A stretch of 64,000 nt of DNA. Origin: Homalodisca vitripennis (taxonomy: Eukaryota > Arthropoda > Insecta > Hemiptera > Cicadellidae). Both the position numbers and the translations under genes were made by a program. Below are positions 11,545 to 23,189 of this stretch, piece after piece (position 1 is the first letter of the stretch; each line of letters opens with the position of its first letter). The notes under the pieces are model-generated. The model had not been told where the DNA came from. It did no database searches and saw only the letters and a list, made by a program, of their open reading frames with translations. Location: positions 187,186,501-187,250,500 of the forward strand of contig NC_060210.1 of assembly GCF_021130785.1 (NCBI RefSeq). Direction: 5' to 3'.

Positions 11545-14500
11545 ATACGATATTGCCTTTACTATTGAAAGAATATATTGAAAACATAGGTAACCTTTTT
11601 ATAAAATATACATACAGTTTTGATCGAATTATGCAATAATTATATTATTTTTCAACCCTTAGCGCCTAAAGTGATGATTTTATGTTACTGAAAATGTGTA
11701 GTGATATCTTGCTATGTAATAATTAACACCTGTCAAAAAAATTCTCTTCTCACTCCATCATATTTGTATCATTCAATTTTTAATTTTATAAAGTGATCAA
11801 TAACTCTGAAGGATTTTTCTCAGCATACATGTCTGGTCTATTTAGGACGTCGATTTAAAAGTAAGGAGTTATGGCTACGATATATTTCAATACAGTGTCA
11901 CATTGGAAGAGAAAACATTATTTCAAATTTTAACAATGGCCTTTATGGGCTTCTAACAAAACTTTCAATATCAAAGTGTAAAAAATAACCAATACTCCTT
12001 GATAGTTGAGGGGTAGCGACCTGCATATCAATCCAGACACCTTGGTTTTACTCACATTTTTGGAGTGTATTATCACTCATACAAATATATATATATACAT
12101 CCTAGCCTAACCTGAAGTAATGTGAAACACACATTCTATATGGATAAAGAATTCGTATGAAAACTAAATCAGACTCAAATAAAAAAAATTATGATTGTAA
12201 TTAAGTAGATGATACCACTGGTTCATTCTTAGCTTTTATAACTTCTAGCTGGACCTACAAAATTAGTACAGTAAAAACGGATGTCTCATTTTCATCTGGG
12301 AAACTCCATGAATGATGAATGAATGAGCGGCAAATGGCTAATCGCAAATTTAAAGATATTTTGGTAAAAGGGTGGATCTTATCTACAGCGGTGGAAAACT
12401 ATTGCAGTGGGTGTTGATCCCTTAAAGACTTAAAGGGCGATTTTAGTACAAAAACAAAAGAGTACCTTCACTTAACTGCATTGACTGGAAGTTACTGGAA
12501 CGAGGTTTTCGTCCTTTTTTCCATGGTGGCATTAATGAGATGTTGTCCGTTATTTCCTATCTGTAGGATTTTGACGTAAGCACCCGTAGCACCAACCTCA
12601 TACTCATAATGAAAATACTGTCACTCCAGAAGCAATCTAAAAAGCAAGGACTAAATGTAATGTATGTTTTCCTCAGCTTTTCTTCCAATGAGAACTACGA
12701 ATCTGATGATATGTAATATATATTTTTGTAATCAGCAAAAATTTCACAAATGAGAAAAAGACGTTTACTAATACGGAAATGAATATAATGGAGTAACTAT
12801 TTATTACATAACTAATACAACACTGAACCGTAAAATGTCAAATTTAAGTTATTCCAAAATCAATAAAAGAAACCGACACAGAAATAATTAATTTGGCCAA
12901 ATGCGCGAAGGAAACGTGACTATAATATTTAGTTCAAGATTAAACTTATTGTGTTCCTTTTTCGCATTTTAATCGCATGTAATTACCAGTTCCTGGCTGA
13001 ATTCAGCCCAGATCTCGTTTTGTCCTTCGTTGCATTACTAACCATTTCTTACCTATAAAGACGTTCATGCATATTTTATTATTAGCATTAACAAAGAAAA
13101 GCACTTTGAATTTATAAAATGTTTAGGATTAGCATGACTTTGTTGTATAAGTCAAATACAAATATTATCTTGATAAATTTTAATAATAGGTCATTCACAA
13201 ATTATAGGAAAGATTTTTTTGTAAAATGACTATTTCGTAAATACAAGTACTTTTTGTACAAGTGTCACTTAAAGTGTAACCTAATTTAAAATACTTAAAT
13301 TGAAATTCTATTAGTTAGTAATTTGTTGCTTACTACTCTACAGTCAATGTCTAGGATAACATTGAAAAATAGTGGACTGCCTATTTCTAAATAAGTTACT
13401 TTTTTCTAAATTAAATTAACCCATATGTTCCTTTTAACAATTAAAGATTAACAGAATATTCGTCAGTGAGTTAACATAATACATAAATTAGGAATATTTT
13501 AGTACGTGTAAAAGTAAAAATAAATGAATATTTATTTTCCAACATTACATTCATGTTTACAATAAATGAAAAACTTAAGAAGTCACTGACCAAAAACAAG
13601 TAGCTTGTCAGTGTAACAAATAAACAATACACAAATAAACAGTGTATAGCTTACTCTCACATAAAAAAACTAAAACTAAACAGTCAACGGACTGCTTTCC
13701 GCGACGTCTGCACAAGACTACAAACAAAACTACAACTTAAACAAATACGTATAGGAGACTTTTATACAATATAGCGTGATTACTAGAAACTAATTAGAGA
13801 ATATAAAGAATTTAAAAAAAACTATTTTGAGAGAAATACAAATATACAATCTTATGTACTAAAATCATAAATAATTTTACAAAAAATTAATAAAAAATAT
13901 ATTGAAATAATTGAAAAACAATAACAAAAATAAATAAATTATGCTCAAGCAAGAGGATCTCTCCTTGTAACTTCTTAACATGGTCTCCTGTAACACATTA
14001 GAGAACGACAATTATTCTTCCAATGAAAACATTTATCTCTGTCAGGACTGAACTCTGAATATATTTATATATTTCTAACCCCCTCCACTTACCATGTGAA
14101 CTATTAGTTATAGTGCTATATTTGGAAGACATTTACTTGATTAGTAAAGATTTAAAATTTTTGTAAGTTGACCCTTACCTGTATGTTGTATCAGGTAAAG
14201 AAAGTGGCATATCTTAAAACTTAATTTTATCAATAGATGTAAAAATGGTAATTATATGGACATAAATTGTTGTACATATTAAACAATAATCAACCACAAG
14301 GTAAAAGAACTCCACACATCATGTCACGACAGACTCTTTTAAGGATGTATGTAAAATTTCAAATATAAAAGTAATTTAATTTTCAAGATGTTGAGTGGTC
14401 ATTTTGACTAACATACAAACATGAAGGGCTAACGGAAAGAACAGGCTAAGTCCATTTTGAGTAATTTTACAGGAGAGCGTTTTTAATGTTTAAATGTTAA

Positions 14501-16250
14501 ATAAAACCTTACCAATGGGTAATAACTACAAGAATATAATAATTATGCCTAGTAAATGTTGTTTTACATTGCTTTAAATTAACAAAAGCGTCATTATTGT
14601 ATTGTTTATTCCCAAAACTCGTACTTAAAAGTCATAAGTACAAAACAGAACGGCAAAAAACAAGTTCAGTCCATGGGCTTACCCAGTTTTTTTACCAAAC
14701 CTGGTAAAATAAAAGCCACATATAAATAGAAATTTATGTTTTTATTCAAATGAAATAAAGATACAAGGTAAACTCTACTTAGGCAATCTTAGTTTGATGT
14801 CCAGATTATTCATGAGGCAAACTTGTATGTCATACAAAAAAGAAGTTGACACTAAAATTACGCGTCCTGGAACTTATTAAAGATATTATGTTTCATGCTA
14901 ATCTTAAATTCTCAATATTAAATCTTTCTTTACATGCCTTACGATACAATTATTTTTTTAGTTTATTACTAATTTGGTTTCACATCAACGATTGAAAAAT
15001 AATAAAAGTGTACACTCCAAGTTACGACTTAGATAGCGTCAAATATCTTCCTTTTGTGGTGAACGTAACTAGACATCCACAGAATAACGCTCGTACTAGT
15101 CATGTATTCGCTGTCACTTCGGAATTAATGCATATGTGCTTTTAGGATTAATTAAGAAAATACTTTTATCAGCTTTTTTTTAGGAAAATTTCCTTTCCGG
15201 GTAAGTCGGAAGATAATTCACATCGGCTTTCACCTTGAAATGTCAAACTGAATACACTTGGTACAACACTCGTGGGACAATTACTTAATTTTCACTGGCA
15301 TATTAATATAATCGCAACACTTTCATACATTTAGAAACTCCATAATCTTAAGTCTTACAAGGGAAATATCGTTAAACTATATTAACTTATTTGAAAACCC
15401 GTGCACTTGTTCTAGTTACAATTTATCGAAAATTATGTATGTAAAGGTAGGCTATACACTTATAAAAATGTAATTGTGTAATTCTAAAACTTTTGAAGGC
15501 CACCAATTTTAAACATAGGGTAAATGTATTTTAACTAGAATGTAGTAAACTAGAAAATAAGTAAATTAACATAAGTAAAAGAAATAACTTTGTTTATAAT
15601 GTTTTAATGTGCTTAAAATGTTTTATGTATTATAGGCAAATGTAAAAGTATCTGCAACAGCCAAAAAATGCGAATAGCAATAATATTAAAACTTCTCATT
15701 AGTCGACTTCATTGATCCACTTTATTCGAACTATATTCAAATAATATATTTGTACAAAGTTTAGTTTGGAATAAGGCTATTATTATTTACCGAATAGTTG
15801 TGTTTACAAGTTCAGGTTACATTCTATAAGCCAATGCATGAATATAGATTTTCTGTATTAGATGGATTTGGATTTTTGTTGGCCATTATCGGAAAAAAAC
15901 CCATCGTAATTTCAACAGGAAGGTTTGTATGCAATATACCTTGAACACTGATTGAAGTAAATATTATATAGATAATGAAATTTATCTAGTATTTAAATAG
16001 TTTTGAATAAAAATCATAAGAAACAGTCTACAGGAATTAACCCTTTGGGTCCACAAAATAAGTACTGGAATCGCGGTAAAGGTGACAACCATCTGAGTGG
16101 CCACTTCCCTAACACTACCATCCTTAATGATTCACCAATTACTACAATTAATTAATTAAATTATATAATTCCGTTTAAACACAGACACAGTTAGCTACAA
16201 ACTTAAAATAATTTTACTGTAACAAGTATTCTGTTGAATTAATTTATCCT
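11545..16250. other. Long AT-rich stretch without recognisable genes
   Basis: About 4.7 kb with no open frame of coding character, RNA gene or repeat that I could identify on either strand. Slightly GC-richer pieces at 12.30-12.60 and 15.0-15.3 kb carry no clear frame. Confidence 0.45.
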
Positions 16251-16259
16251 GTCCAGTTC

Positions 16260-16640
16260 GACACTTGACCTGTTCACTCGTGACCTTTCCGGGAAGTATA
16301 CATTACTGTCTTACCGTAAAACATCCCTAGAAATCATCAATCGGCCAGTCCTCCACATTGTCAACACAAGATTTGCTCGCCTTAATAATAATCTAGACAG
16401 TAATCATGTTAATCGGTTCCGTAAATAATTAAATCTTATGCTAATGATCATCAGTCCTGAGTCAACGCGAGTCCTGTCCAAACACTGACTGCTTTCATGG
16501 CGCGATTGGTTTAGTCACCGCGTCCTACGACCTGTTAGTCACCGTAGCAACACGAAAAATGCGGCCTAGAGAAAATGAATGATAAACGTCTCTGATAACC
16601 TGCCACAGTCTGACTATCCGAGTCAGTACAGCAGTGCAAG
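16260..16640. other. GC-richer island with an X-box-like motif
   Basis: About 380 bp noticeably richer in G and C than its surroundings, with no open frame. It contains GTCACCGTAGCAAC at 16538-16551, close to the RFX X-box consensus GTNNCCATRGNAAC, and a second GTCACC 25 bp upstream. It could be a conserved regulatory element or an old mobile-element fragment; nothing in the sequence decides. Confidence 0.3.
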
Positions 16641-17084
16641 TCTAATAGCTATATCCCAAACTTGAGTCCGATAAAACTAGTTTCTTGAATAATTACATAT
16701 ATGTATAAAACTATGTATAAAACATCTAATATATAATATACCCAATTGCAAAATTAGAGCTGAAAATCCCTATATATATCATTTAACTAGCCGACTTACT
16801 ACTTAAAGACTGCGCCAACAAATTAATTTCGTATTAGAATGTAGCATGATTGGCCCTTATCGTAAATAGCTATTTTCTACAACTATTTCTTTTACTAATG
16901 TACCTTTAAACGTTTAGATTTTAAACATATGTAAATAGTAAAAACGGAATTGCTAACGTAATAATAACTTAATTTTAGTTTTATATTGAAATAAAATTGT
17001 TGCTCTATAAAACATCACAGCGTAACAAACACTCAGTATCTTTCCAACTTTTTCATTTATTAATTATCTATTTAAAGTTAATAA

Positions 17085-17284
17085 CTACTAATGAAGTCAC
17101 TAACTAGTTGAGTTGCAGTCACAAAGTAATCACATTGTTGATGTGATCGGCGGACCATGTAATGTAATACAGAGGCACTCATCAGTGCCAGTAACACTGT
17201 TAGTGTGATTGTTAAACAGTCAACATCAGCTGATTACGTAGCCTATTATTTGTGGACATTTTGTGTTTTTCTACTAAACAAGAA
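17085..17284. repeat. Dispersed repeat, copy 2 (pair with 3681-3873)
   Basis: Same orientation and order of landmarks as the first copy. It contains an internal imperfect palindrome around CACATTGTTGATGTG, and then AACACTGTTAGTGTGATTGTT-type self-complementarity. Probably a small non-autonomous element. Confidence 0.6.
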
Positions 17285-17541
17285 TAAATGTCCATATGCC
17301 CATTAGACCATAAATGTGCTTCATGGCTGGATGCAAAATTAATTAACGTAATCCAGATCATGTTTTAAACCCTACTGATATTATGCAAAATATAGTTGAG
17401 TTTTCTTTACTAAATATATGTTTCCATTTCGTATTCCTTTTAAATTCTTCTCATTAATTACTAGATATGTGTAAACGTAAAACCTCAATTATTACTTTAT
17501 ATTTTCTTCCCAATAAATCCTTTAACATATATATTGCATGG

Positions 17542-17613
17542 ATGTTTCAGAACTGTTATAGAATATTTTAGAGGAGCGATCTTCAAAAATATCCGACAAG
17601 AGTTCTGAAACAT
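17542..17613. repeat. 72-bp hairpin with near-complementary arms
   Basis: ATGTTTCAGAACT at 17542-17554 is the exact reverse complement of 17601-17613. Pairing continues inward with few mismatches (ATATTTT against AAAATAT), leaving a short terminal loop around 17577. The size and shape resemble a microRNA precursor, but a small palindromic element is equally possible. Confidence 0.5.
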
Positions 17614-17619
17614 TTTGTG

Positions 17620-18515
17620 TGGTAAATATATTGTACCTTTTCGTATTTTATAAAGAATGAAGTAAATAAACGTCCCAACAACACAAATTAAATGGTTTGT
17701 ACCCAAGTATTGTGAAAAGAAAGTAAACAATATGTCACACACTCAGCAAAATTTACCGCCGTTATTACGTAGGGTTCAGCTACTTCGGTGCAGAAACAAA
17801 GTTCAGTCTCGAATTTAAATGTACGACATGTAATAATGTTACGTCTACCATCCTTTTATATCTGGTCCAGAACAGAATATTTAAATGGAATAAAAGAATA
17901 GATATTAAATATTGATTTTTACCTCTGTGTTGTGATTAGAAAAACATTAACCATTTGTTATTATCTTATTTTTATTATATAAACCATTCTGTTAGGCAAA
18001 AAAAGAAAGCAAGAGCTGCGTAAAAGCAGTGCATAAAGTTATGTAAGCACATAAGGGGTTAGAGATACTACGTATGAGATTAAAAAGAACTGTATAAAAT
18101 TAGGGAAAATATACTACTTTACAAATAAGGAAATAACACGTAGCGGGTGGGAGAAAACTTAACAAAATAAGAATATGCTTGAACATAAACTCACAAAACT
18201 GTTTAAATAATTTGTTAAAATAAAAGGGGTGAGTAAGATGTAAGAAATTTATATTAAATTAAACCGATACTAAAGAGTACCGAAGGAACCGATAGGACGT
18301 AACGAGATAAATATCGCACTGATCGACTGACAGACATAATTGATATTTTTACCCAAAAATCACTAGAGTTTTTCTTGGACATCAAAAGTCGACCACTTGA
18401 TGAATTATGACGATACTACTTATGTTTCTAGTGAAAATTCTAAAAAGCTATCAAACTCTATCAATAATAATAATGTAAATGTTCTATGTTTGAAGTTAGT
18501 TTTTACGATGGAAGG
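17620..18515. other. AT-rich non-coding DNA
   Basis: Nothing recognised. Confidence 0.5.
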
Positions 18516-18519
18516 ATGG

Positions 18520-18850
18520 TGAATGAAACAGGATTGTTCCAGTGAAACAAAAAATCAGTAACACTAGGTTTCTTGATCTGCTATCTGATATCATATTGAA
18601 GTAAATAACTAACCTAAGATATAATTACAAACTTGTTTGACATAAACATACCAGAGCGTTGTGAGACTCCTAAGTCAGGAATCACAACCACTATGTAGTG
18701 TCAACTCCACTAACTAAAACATTCACTTAATAAAATAAATAACACAACACTAAATATAAAACTAAACTACTGATTACAGGTCACGATAGGTTTTTTGTAT
18801 CACTGAACAATAGAAAATATCCAGAAAAATCCTGTTTCCTTCACAATATA
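18520..18850. mobile_element. Penelope-like terminal-region fragment with inverted ends
   Basis: The plus strand shares landmarks in order with 61180-61470 (GTGAAACAAGAAATCAGTAAC-like start, AAATAACTAACCTAA, ACCAGAGCGTTGTGA, CACAACC, CACTTAAT), where the sequence lies 3' of a Penelope-like reading frame. The left end (GTGAATGAAACAGGATT) and the right end (reverse complement GTGAAGGAAACAGGATTTTT) are inverted copies, which fits the inverted terminal repeats of some Penelope-like elements. No coding part remains. Confidence 0.5.
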
Positions 18851-19447
18851 AATCTATTTTATTTCGTACTGCTGTAGATGAAATTCACTGTTCAACATAA
18901 AAAGATATTCACTTTTTAATGGGTCGACTAACCCTGGCTAAAGGAACAAAAAAATTTCAAAATGTTTAAAATCACTCAAAAAAGTAATTTTCTAATTTTT
19001 CTAATTTTCTAAAAATAATTTACACATCATGTACTTTATAATCTTCGATATAACTTGAATACATATTGTGGTTGAAAGAAGAGAGGTGTAGATCTTGTCG
19101 ATGTTTTAATTTCTGATCAAAGCCCTTTGATAAGCCACAAGGGAAGTCTGACATTGGACAACTTAACCACTGTGCGGTTTGTAAGTATCATTGTACACAT
19201 ATCATACTAGACTGACTAAAGTGATAATGATTTAAACAATACAATTTTTGTACCAAATTTAAAACTAAAGATAAAGTGCGTATTGTGTATTTTAAAATGG
19301 AAAAGGAGAATGGAAAATACGTTCATAAACTCGTACGGATATGACTTGTTTCCTCGAAACTCTTTTTTTGTATTGATTGTTATATAAACTTATATGTGTG
19401 TTAAATAACTAAATGGTTTGTATACTAGTAGTAAGAGAAGCACAAGC
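18850..19447. other. AT-rich flank of the DD82E element
   Basis: Nothing clear. A non-LTR fragment right of the transposon (22058-22385) might continue here on the minus strand, but only about 30 bp could be joined across the insertion and a stop follows. Confidence 0.35.
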
Positions 19448-19449
19448 TA

Positions 19450-19510
19450 TAGTCGAATTGATTACAAAATAGGACTGGGACCGGTGGGAGGGGCGCGGTC
19501 GACGGCTGAG
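19450..19510 (+). repeat. Left terminal inverted repeat of the DD82E element
   Basis: The first 29 bp match the inverted right end with one mismatch (C for T at the fifth base). A GC-rich continuation (GGGAGGGGCGCGG) is loosely matched by GGAGGGGGAGCGGCG at the right end. Confidence 0.8.
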
Positions 19511-19640
19511 AGCAGCCAATCAGCTTCGAGTAAACCGCACAGCGTTGCCGTTTTCACATCCGCACGTCACTCCTCAGTCTCAGTCTCTGCCCAGCAACCG
19601 ATTCGTGTGTTTCACTTTGTAGTCTCGTGTTCTGTGTAAC
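19495..19640 (+). promoter_or_regulatory. Probable promoter/leader of the transposase gene
   Basis: GC-rich leader between the left repeat and the transposase start. It contains CCAAT (in GCAGCCAATCAG) and TCAGTCTC repeats resembling the arthropod initiator TCAGT. No TATA box was seen. A short open frame at 19418-19639 crosses the element border and is not a gene. Confidence 0.35.
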
Positions 19641-19764
19641 TGTAGTGGTGTTACCGTTGTTAAACAGTCCTTTTCAGGACTTAGTTGTGACTTAGGCCTA
19701 GTGTAACAAACTATTTTGTACTTTCATAACCTTCGTACTGGTAGTTAATGATTATATATACATC

Positions 19765-21302
19765 ATGAATGCAGAAAATCAGACTGTGAAACGTCGTGGG
19801 CGTCCGCGCATTCATCATAAGCGTTTACATTATCAGAACGTAGGACGTGGTGTACCTCTGCGCACTCAAGCCAGAAAACTTGTTTGCACTGCCAAAGAAT
19901 ATTTCCAACAGGAAAAAACAAACAATGGCCCACTCTTACCCGTTGCCAAAGTTGTACAACGAACTGCAGCGGCCCTGGGCATAAATAAAAATACCGTTGT
20001 AAAAATTTGTTCAGAGAAGAAGAAAAACATCGTTGAGGGAGGAAGTGGACAACTACATACCCCAAACAAAAAGAAATTTCCACGTCAGAAACGAGTTACA
20101 AACCTGGATAATTTCCAAAAAGATGCAATCCGTCGTCATGTGTATGCATACTATAGACGAAAGGAATATCCAACTTTAAAAAACTAATTCAATCATTGAA
20201 AGATGCCGATTTATTTAACGGTTGCAAATCTTCACTTTCACTTGTTTTAAAACAACTTGGCTTCAAGTACAAGTCAGTTGGGAAACGGAAAGTACTTCTT
20301 GAAAGACCAGATGTAGTTGCATGGCGCTGTAGGTTTCTTCGTCAAATGAAGAACTTAAATTTAGATGAAGTAGTCTGGATTGACGAGACATGGGTTAACA
20401 CAAATCACTCCCAAACAAACGCTTGGACAGACGACTCTGTTCAAGGTACAATGTCCGTACCTCTGGGTAAAGGGGGAAGAATGATATTGCTTCACGCCGG
20501 TAATTCTAAAGGGTTTATTCCAAACAGCCTTCTACTTTTTTCTTCGAAAAAAACGAGTGATTACCATGAAGAAATGGACCACGAAAAGTTTTTAGGCTGG
20601 TTTGTAAGCAATCTTCTTCCAAATTTGGAAGAATCCTCAACCATAGTATTTTATAATGCTAAGTACCACTCAAAAGTATTGGACAAGGCCCCAACAATGG
20701 CTTCAAAAAAATGTTTGATGGTGGAATGGCTACAGAAATTCAACATCCCATTTGAAGCAGACATGAAGAAAGCAGAACTTTTGGAAGTAATAAATTTACA
20801 CAAGCCTCGCTTTCCAAAATATGTTATTGATGAGTTAGCCAAGGAACGTGGCCATACTGTGATTCGTTTACCTCCGTATCACTGCCACTTCAATGCTATA
20901 GAGTTGATTTGGGCCCAAATCAAAGGACACGTTGCAAAAAACAATAAAACGTTCACATTGACGGAAGTAACAAGATTAACCAAGGAAGGGATAGACTTAG
21001 TAACAGGAGATGAGTGGAAAAAAGTTGTATCACATACAAGGAAAACCATAGAGGAAGCGTGGGAAAATGAGGGTGTTCTGGAAACTGCGATTGAAGAGCT
21101 CATCATCACGTTAAACAGCGACGACGACTCCAGCGACGACAGCAGTGCTTTTTCGGATGACCAAAATTTGGGAGAAGATCGCTTTGACCACCTGCTATCA
21201 GATGAATCTCAACATGACAGTGAAGATGAAAGTGACAGTGACTTAAGTGGAGTGCAACAATTATGCCCAGAAGGTAGAGTACTACAATTTGATGAATTTT
21301 AA
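19765..21302 (+). pseudogene. DD82E (Sailor-type) mariner-superfamily transposase, frameshifted
   Basis: Would encode a nuclear cut-and-paste transposase of about 512 residues. The first frame (19765-20187) has an AT-hook core, RGRPR, at residues 11-15 and a helix-turn-helix at about 59-82 (LGINKNTVVKIC). The second frame (20196-21302) carries the RNase-H-like catalytic domain: first Asp in WIDETW (residue 63), second site in VFYNAKYHS where Tyr153 replaces the expected Asp, and Glu236 in NAIELIW after the RLPPYH signature. Residues 153 and 236 are 82 apart. A long Asp/Ser-rich acidic tail follows. The frames are separated by a run of six A at 20178-20183 that ends in TAA; one more A would keep the frame, so a single-base loss is the likely cause. 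The start is the first ATG after the leader. Confidence 0.85.
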
Positions 21303-21465
21303 TAAGTGTACGTAATAAACAATTTCAGAGTACAGCTACTAAACTAGACCTAATTAAACGTTATTGTTTTGAATGACAGTAATATGTATGTAAATAAAAA
21401 TATTTAACATTTAATGCTTGTTGATTGTTTTCTTATCCTGCTTAATTTGATAGATTTACTATTTT

Positions 21466-21469
<4 letters not shown>

Positions 21470-21531
<62 letters not shown>
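21470..21531. repeat. (TA)n microsatellite inside the transposon
   Basis: About 62 bp of perfect TA repeat between the transposase stop and the right end. It adds length without coding content. Confidence 0.9.
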
Positions 21532-21533
<2 letters not shown>

Positions 21534-21935
21534 TTCAATTTTTCGAAAAAAATAAAACGAATATATTTTTAATTCTATTTCCGCATGCAAATACGACAAA
21601 ACTATACACTTAAAAACCATATTTTAAATAATTTTTATGAATAGGTACTGGTTTAAAATTACATCATAATATTATTATCTAGCCAATTGTAATGATATTT
21701 AAAATTAAATGTGCAACCAAATATTTATGTAATTATTTAAATCAATATTTACGTGAGTTTGTTTCATTTATTAACACCAAAACGAAAAGTATGAGCAAAC
21801 AGGTTCATACAAGGTCATGAGTGAACTTGATAATAATTTTGTGTAAATGACCAAAAGTCACTCAAAATTATTAACCTTATGAATAAATTGATAGCATAAT
21901 AATAATATAATCAATTGAAGACTCAATAAACGGTC

Positions 21936-22055
21936 AGTGAAACGCGCGTGGCTAGCAGATCTGCTATACCCTGTAACACCAAGCGACGTCAACGTGGCAA
22001 CGCCGCTCCCCCTCCTATGCCGAGCGCCAGTCCTATTTTGTAATCAATTCAACTA
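21936..22055 (+). repeat. Right subterminal region and terminal repeat of the DD82E element
   Basis: GC-rich block with the perfect palindrome AGCAGATCTGCT at 21954-21965, ending in the inverted repeat TCCTATTTTGTAATCAATTC plus AACTA. A second copy without the rest of the element lies at 30060-30190. The palindrome could be a transposase-binding site; that is inference. Confidence 0.8.
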
Positions 22056-22057
22056 TA

Positions 22058-22385
22058 ATAGATGTATTTATAATTTCATAAAACTTACAAAAGGAATTAT
22101 TTCCATCACTATCCAAGTATACATCATTCCAATTGACTGTCTGTAACTTATTCTTAACAAGATTAAAATCTATAGCTACTTTCAATAAATCAGAAATTTG
22201 TACAGAATTTACAGATGGGTTTACAGCTTGTGTAGGCGCAATTTTAAAATTTACAGCTAATAAGCAATGATTAGTTATACCCTGATCAAAAACGGAAGCC
22301 TGAAAATTATTTATATACTTATTCCTTACAAAAAATGGTCTATTATTGTTTTCTATTTCTATTTTTGGTATTGTTATTGAAATCC
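22058..22385 (-). mobile_element. Non-LTR retrotransposon fragment (endonuclease to reverse-transcriptase junction)
   Basis: The minus-strand translation is continuous: RPFFVRNKYINNFQASVFD, then QGITNHCLLAVNFKIA, later VNWNDVYLD and FCKFYEIINTS. The DxGITNHxLL pattern, then a Trp-containing segment and an F..F..II stretch, is typical of the linker between the endonuclease and reverse transcriptase of Jockey/CR1/RTE-like elements. The fragment ends exactly at the TA where the DD82E element inserted, so the transposon probably landed in this older copy. No start, stop or 3' end is present. Confidence 0.6.
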
Positions 22386-22407
22386 AAAATCGTCAAAACT
22401 TAAATCT

Positions 22408-22740
22408 GTAGAGAGCTTTTCTTCGGTATTTACCGACCGAGTGATTTTTTTCTCGGTAACTATACAGGTAGTCGAGTACAGTTTAATGATAACAAAAAAT
22501 CGTCGTCCTACCTCAATAACTGAAGTCCGAAGTAGTTGAAGTTCTAATCATTAGAGTTTTTCTGGTGTATTTTATTTCCGACCGAAAGCGATTTTTTTCC
22601 GATAATTATATTCTCGTCTACAGTGGAATTATACAAAAAATCGTCATTATAACTCATTCATAAATACCTCTATCAATGAAATCCAAAGTAGCCGAACTTC
22701 TAATCAGTAGAGTTTTTCCGGTGTATTTTCCGACCGTTAG
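22408..22740. repeat. Diverged tandem duplication of about 150 bp (two-plus units)
   Basis: The landmarks CCGACCG (22433, 22578, 22731) and GAAC/AGTTCTAATCA-TAGAGTTTTT recur at spacings of 145 and 153 bp. The second unit runs into the hAT-like coding remnant, so the duplication arose within or beside that element. Confidence 0.6.
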
Positions 22741-22983
22741 TTTGATCTGTACCCGAGCAACGCTCGAAAATTGCCCTACTTTTCTAAAGGGTTTCCGGCT
22801 GTCAGTGGCCCAATGTCCTCGAAAGGGTATTTCATTTTCTCCACAGAATATAGTTGTGTCAATTATACGCTTGAGTGAAGCTCTGTTTTGTTCTTTTTCT
22901 TTCTTATCCAGTGAATTCAACATCACTTTGGTGCCTTCTACTCGGTCAGAATCGAACTTCGAAAAGTTTCTGAAGATATACAA
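22654..22983 (-). pseudogene. hAT transposase remnant (ZMYM1-like)
   Basis: A 109-codon minus-strand frame containing NRASLKRIIDTTIFCGENE then IPFRGHW and RKPFRKVGQF. The pattern L..II.TI.FCG...IPFRGH followed by N/G.F is characteristic of the N-terminal part of the hAT transposase domain shared with ZMYM1-like proteins. The frame is far too short for a transposase (usually over 600 residues), starts without a convincing Met context and ends in the tandem duplication, so this is debris. The hAT-type terminus at 23181 may belong to the same copy. Confidence 0.6.
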
Positions 22984-23129
22984 GAAAATTTGTGGTACTA
23001 GAGTTGCTGTGAGAGTTGAATTTACCTATTACATCTTTACACTTTCTGTAAGGCGTAGTAAAGCTCCATATTTTTGGTATTTACCTTTTACCAGTGAACT
23101 CATTGGCAAATAACACACAAAACGTCCCG

Positions 23130-23189
23130 TAGATCCCCTGGTTTCGGACCCCCCCGAACGTAATTTCTGGCTACGCTACTGGGGCTTAA
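23130..23189. mobile_element. hAT-type terminus with possible 8-bp target duplication half
   Basis: The sequence ends GGCTACGCTACTG at 23181, the inverse of CAGTAGCGTAGCC, a common start of hAT elements. A C/G-rich subterminal run (ACCCCCCCGAACG) precedes it. The next 8 bp, GGGCTTAA, would be the target copy, but a matching left copy was not found, so the other end is lost. Confidence 0.5.

Larger units (their letters stand above)
19450..22055 (+). mobile_element. Full-length Sailor-type (DD82E) IS630/Tc1/mariner transposon
   Basis: A 2606-bp element with imperfect terminal inverted repeats. The left end TAGTCGAATTGATTACAAAA and the right end, read inward, TAGTTGAATTGATTACAAAA continue in common through TAGGACTGG and more loosely for about 60 bp. 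A TA dinucleotide flanks each end (19448-19449 and 22056-22057), the target duplication of this superfamily. It contains a GC-rich leader with a CCAAT box, one transposase gene with a frameshift, a long (TA)n tract and a GC-rich right subterminal region with a 12-bp palindrome. The 82-residue spacing between the second and third catalytic positions assigns it to the DD82E group, named Sailor. It is now dead: frameshift plus loss of the second catalytic Asp. Confidence 0.85.

Noticed and set aside
19418..19639. 73-codon frame before the transposase
   Set aside because: It starts outside the transposon, crosses the terminal repeat and lies in the leader; no domain.
20651..21109. Minus-strand frames inside the transposase
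   Set aside because: Antisense shadows; the sense frame carries the catalytic motifs.
22676..23113. 145-codon plus-strand frame
   Set aside because: It is antisense to the hAT-like frame, which has recognisable motifs (FCG, IPFRGH).
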